Positions 63,753 through 64,000 of a DNA stretch of 64,000 nt are shown here, one piece after another. The stretch comes from Palaemon carinicauda (lineage: Eukaryota > Arthropoda > Malacostraca > Decapoda > Palaemonidae). Location of the stretch: assembly GCF_036898095.1 (NCBI RefSeq), contig NC_090746.1, forward strand, positions 112,244,607 through 112,308,606. Reading direction: 5' to 3'. Each line of letters opens with the position of its first letter. The first letter of the stretch is position 1. The translations under genes were made by a program, and so were the position numbers. The notes below the pieces were generated by a model. It had not been told where the DNA came from, did not search any database, and was given only the letters and a program-made list of their open reading frames with translations.

Positions 63753-64000
63753 GAGGAAACCGAGCTATTTTCTTTTTATAACCGCTTCCCCCTCCTCAAC
63801 ATATCTTGCTAATTATTGCTTTCCCAGAATTTAAATAACCACCTAATTACTGTGAAAGAGATGAGAACCGCAGGGTTGCAGTTACTTTGGAGTAAATGGA
63901 GAGTGTAGTGTTGTAAGCAATTACAAAGATTCTTACTGTAAAGAATCCTCACCATCCTCTTTCTCTCTTTTTCGGTGAAGATTCTTCCTCTACGGATAAA

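Overview
The window looks like nuclear genomic DNA from a decapod crustacean, probably a shrimp, prawn or crayfish; the species is not determined. The grounds are one protein-coding gene split by introns with GT..AG borders, very high (CT)n, (TA)n and other microsatellite content, and DIRS-like, RTE-like and tRNA-derived repeats of kinds I associate with decapods. The decapod assignment rests on remembered repeat families and is inference; the intron-exon structure is read directly.

The only gene I can support confidently is a + strand TAO-family Ser/Thr kinase (Tao, orthologue of vertebrate TAOK1/2/3). Thirteen coding exons are visible between 564 and 39118. Exons 1-6 (564-8644) encode the whole kinase domain, exon 7 (17869-18461) a His/Ser/Pro/Gln/Asn-rich linker, and exons 8-13 (29320-39118) the conserved coiled-coil region up to the family motif QPKSLK. 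The last conserved coiled coil and the C-terminal tail are not visible. They lie in the 500-N gap at 43268-43767, beyond 64000, or in small exons I missed. Exon 11 carries an apparent one-base insertion relative to the conserved reading frame.

Introns and the 25 kb downstream are packed with repeats. Intron 2 holds a decayed DIRS-like tyrosine-recombinase retrotransposon (RT, RNase H and recombinase all recognisable). Intron 4 and intron 8 hold the same piggyBac-like MITE in opposite orientations. Intron 6 holds a perfect 7 x 24 bp array, a 1.7 kb 31-bp minisatellite and a 197-bp palindrome. Intron 7 holds two more 197-bp palindromes, another foldback element, and a 5'-truncated AAT-tailed retroelement. 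Intron 9 holds an internally deleted DIRS-like element with inverted terminal repeats.

From 39119 to 64000 there is no convincing host exon. The region contains two more DIRS-like relics, a tRNA-derived SINE, two RTE-like LINE 3' ends bounded by microsatellites, two copies of the AAT-tailed element, a long-inverted-repeat element near 55-56 kb with associated tandem repeats, a small cysteine-rich ORF (57138-57350), a dense microsatellite block (60.4-62.2 kb) and a 310-bp foldback element at 63.4-63.8 kb. I found no convincing rRNA, tRNA gene or CRISPR. The most unusual signals are the set of long near-perfect palindromes inside the introns of one gene, the minisatellite open in all three minus-strand frames, and a possible truncated kinase isoform ending in exon 7 read-through.
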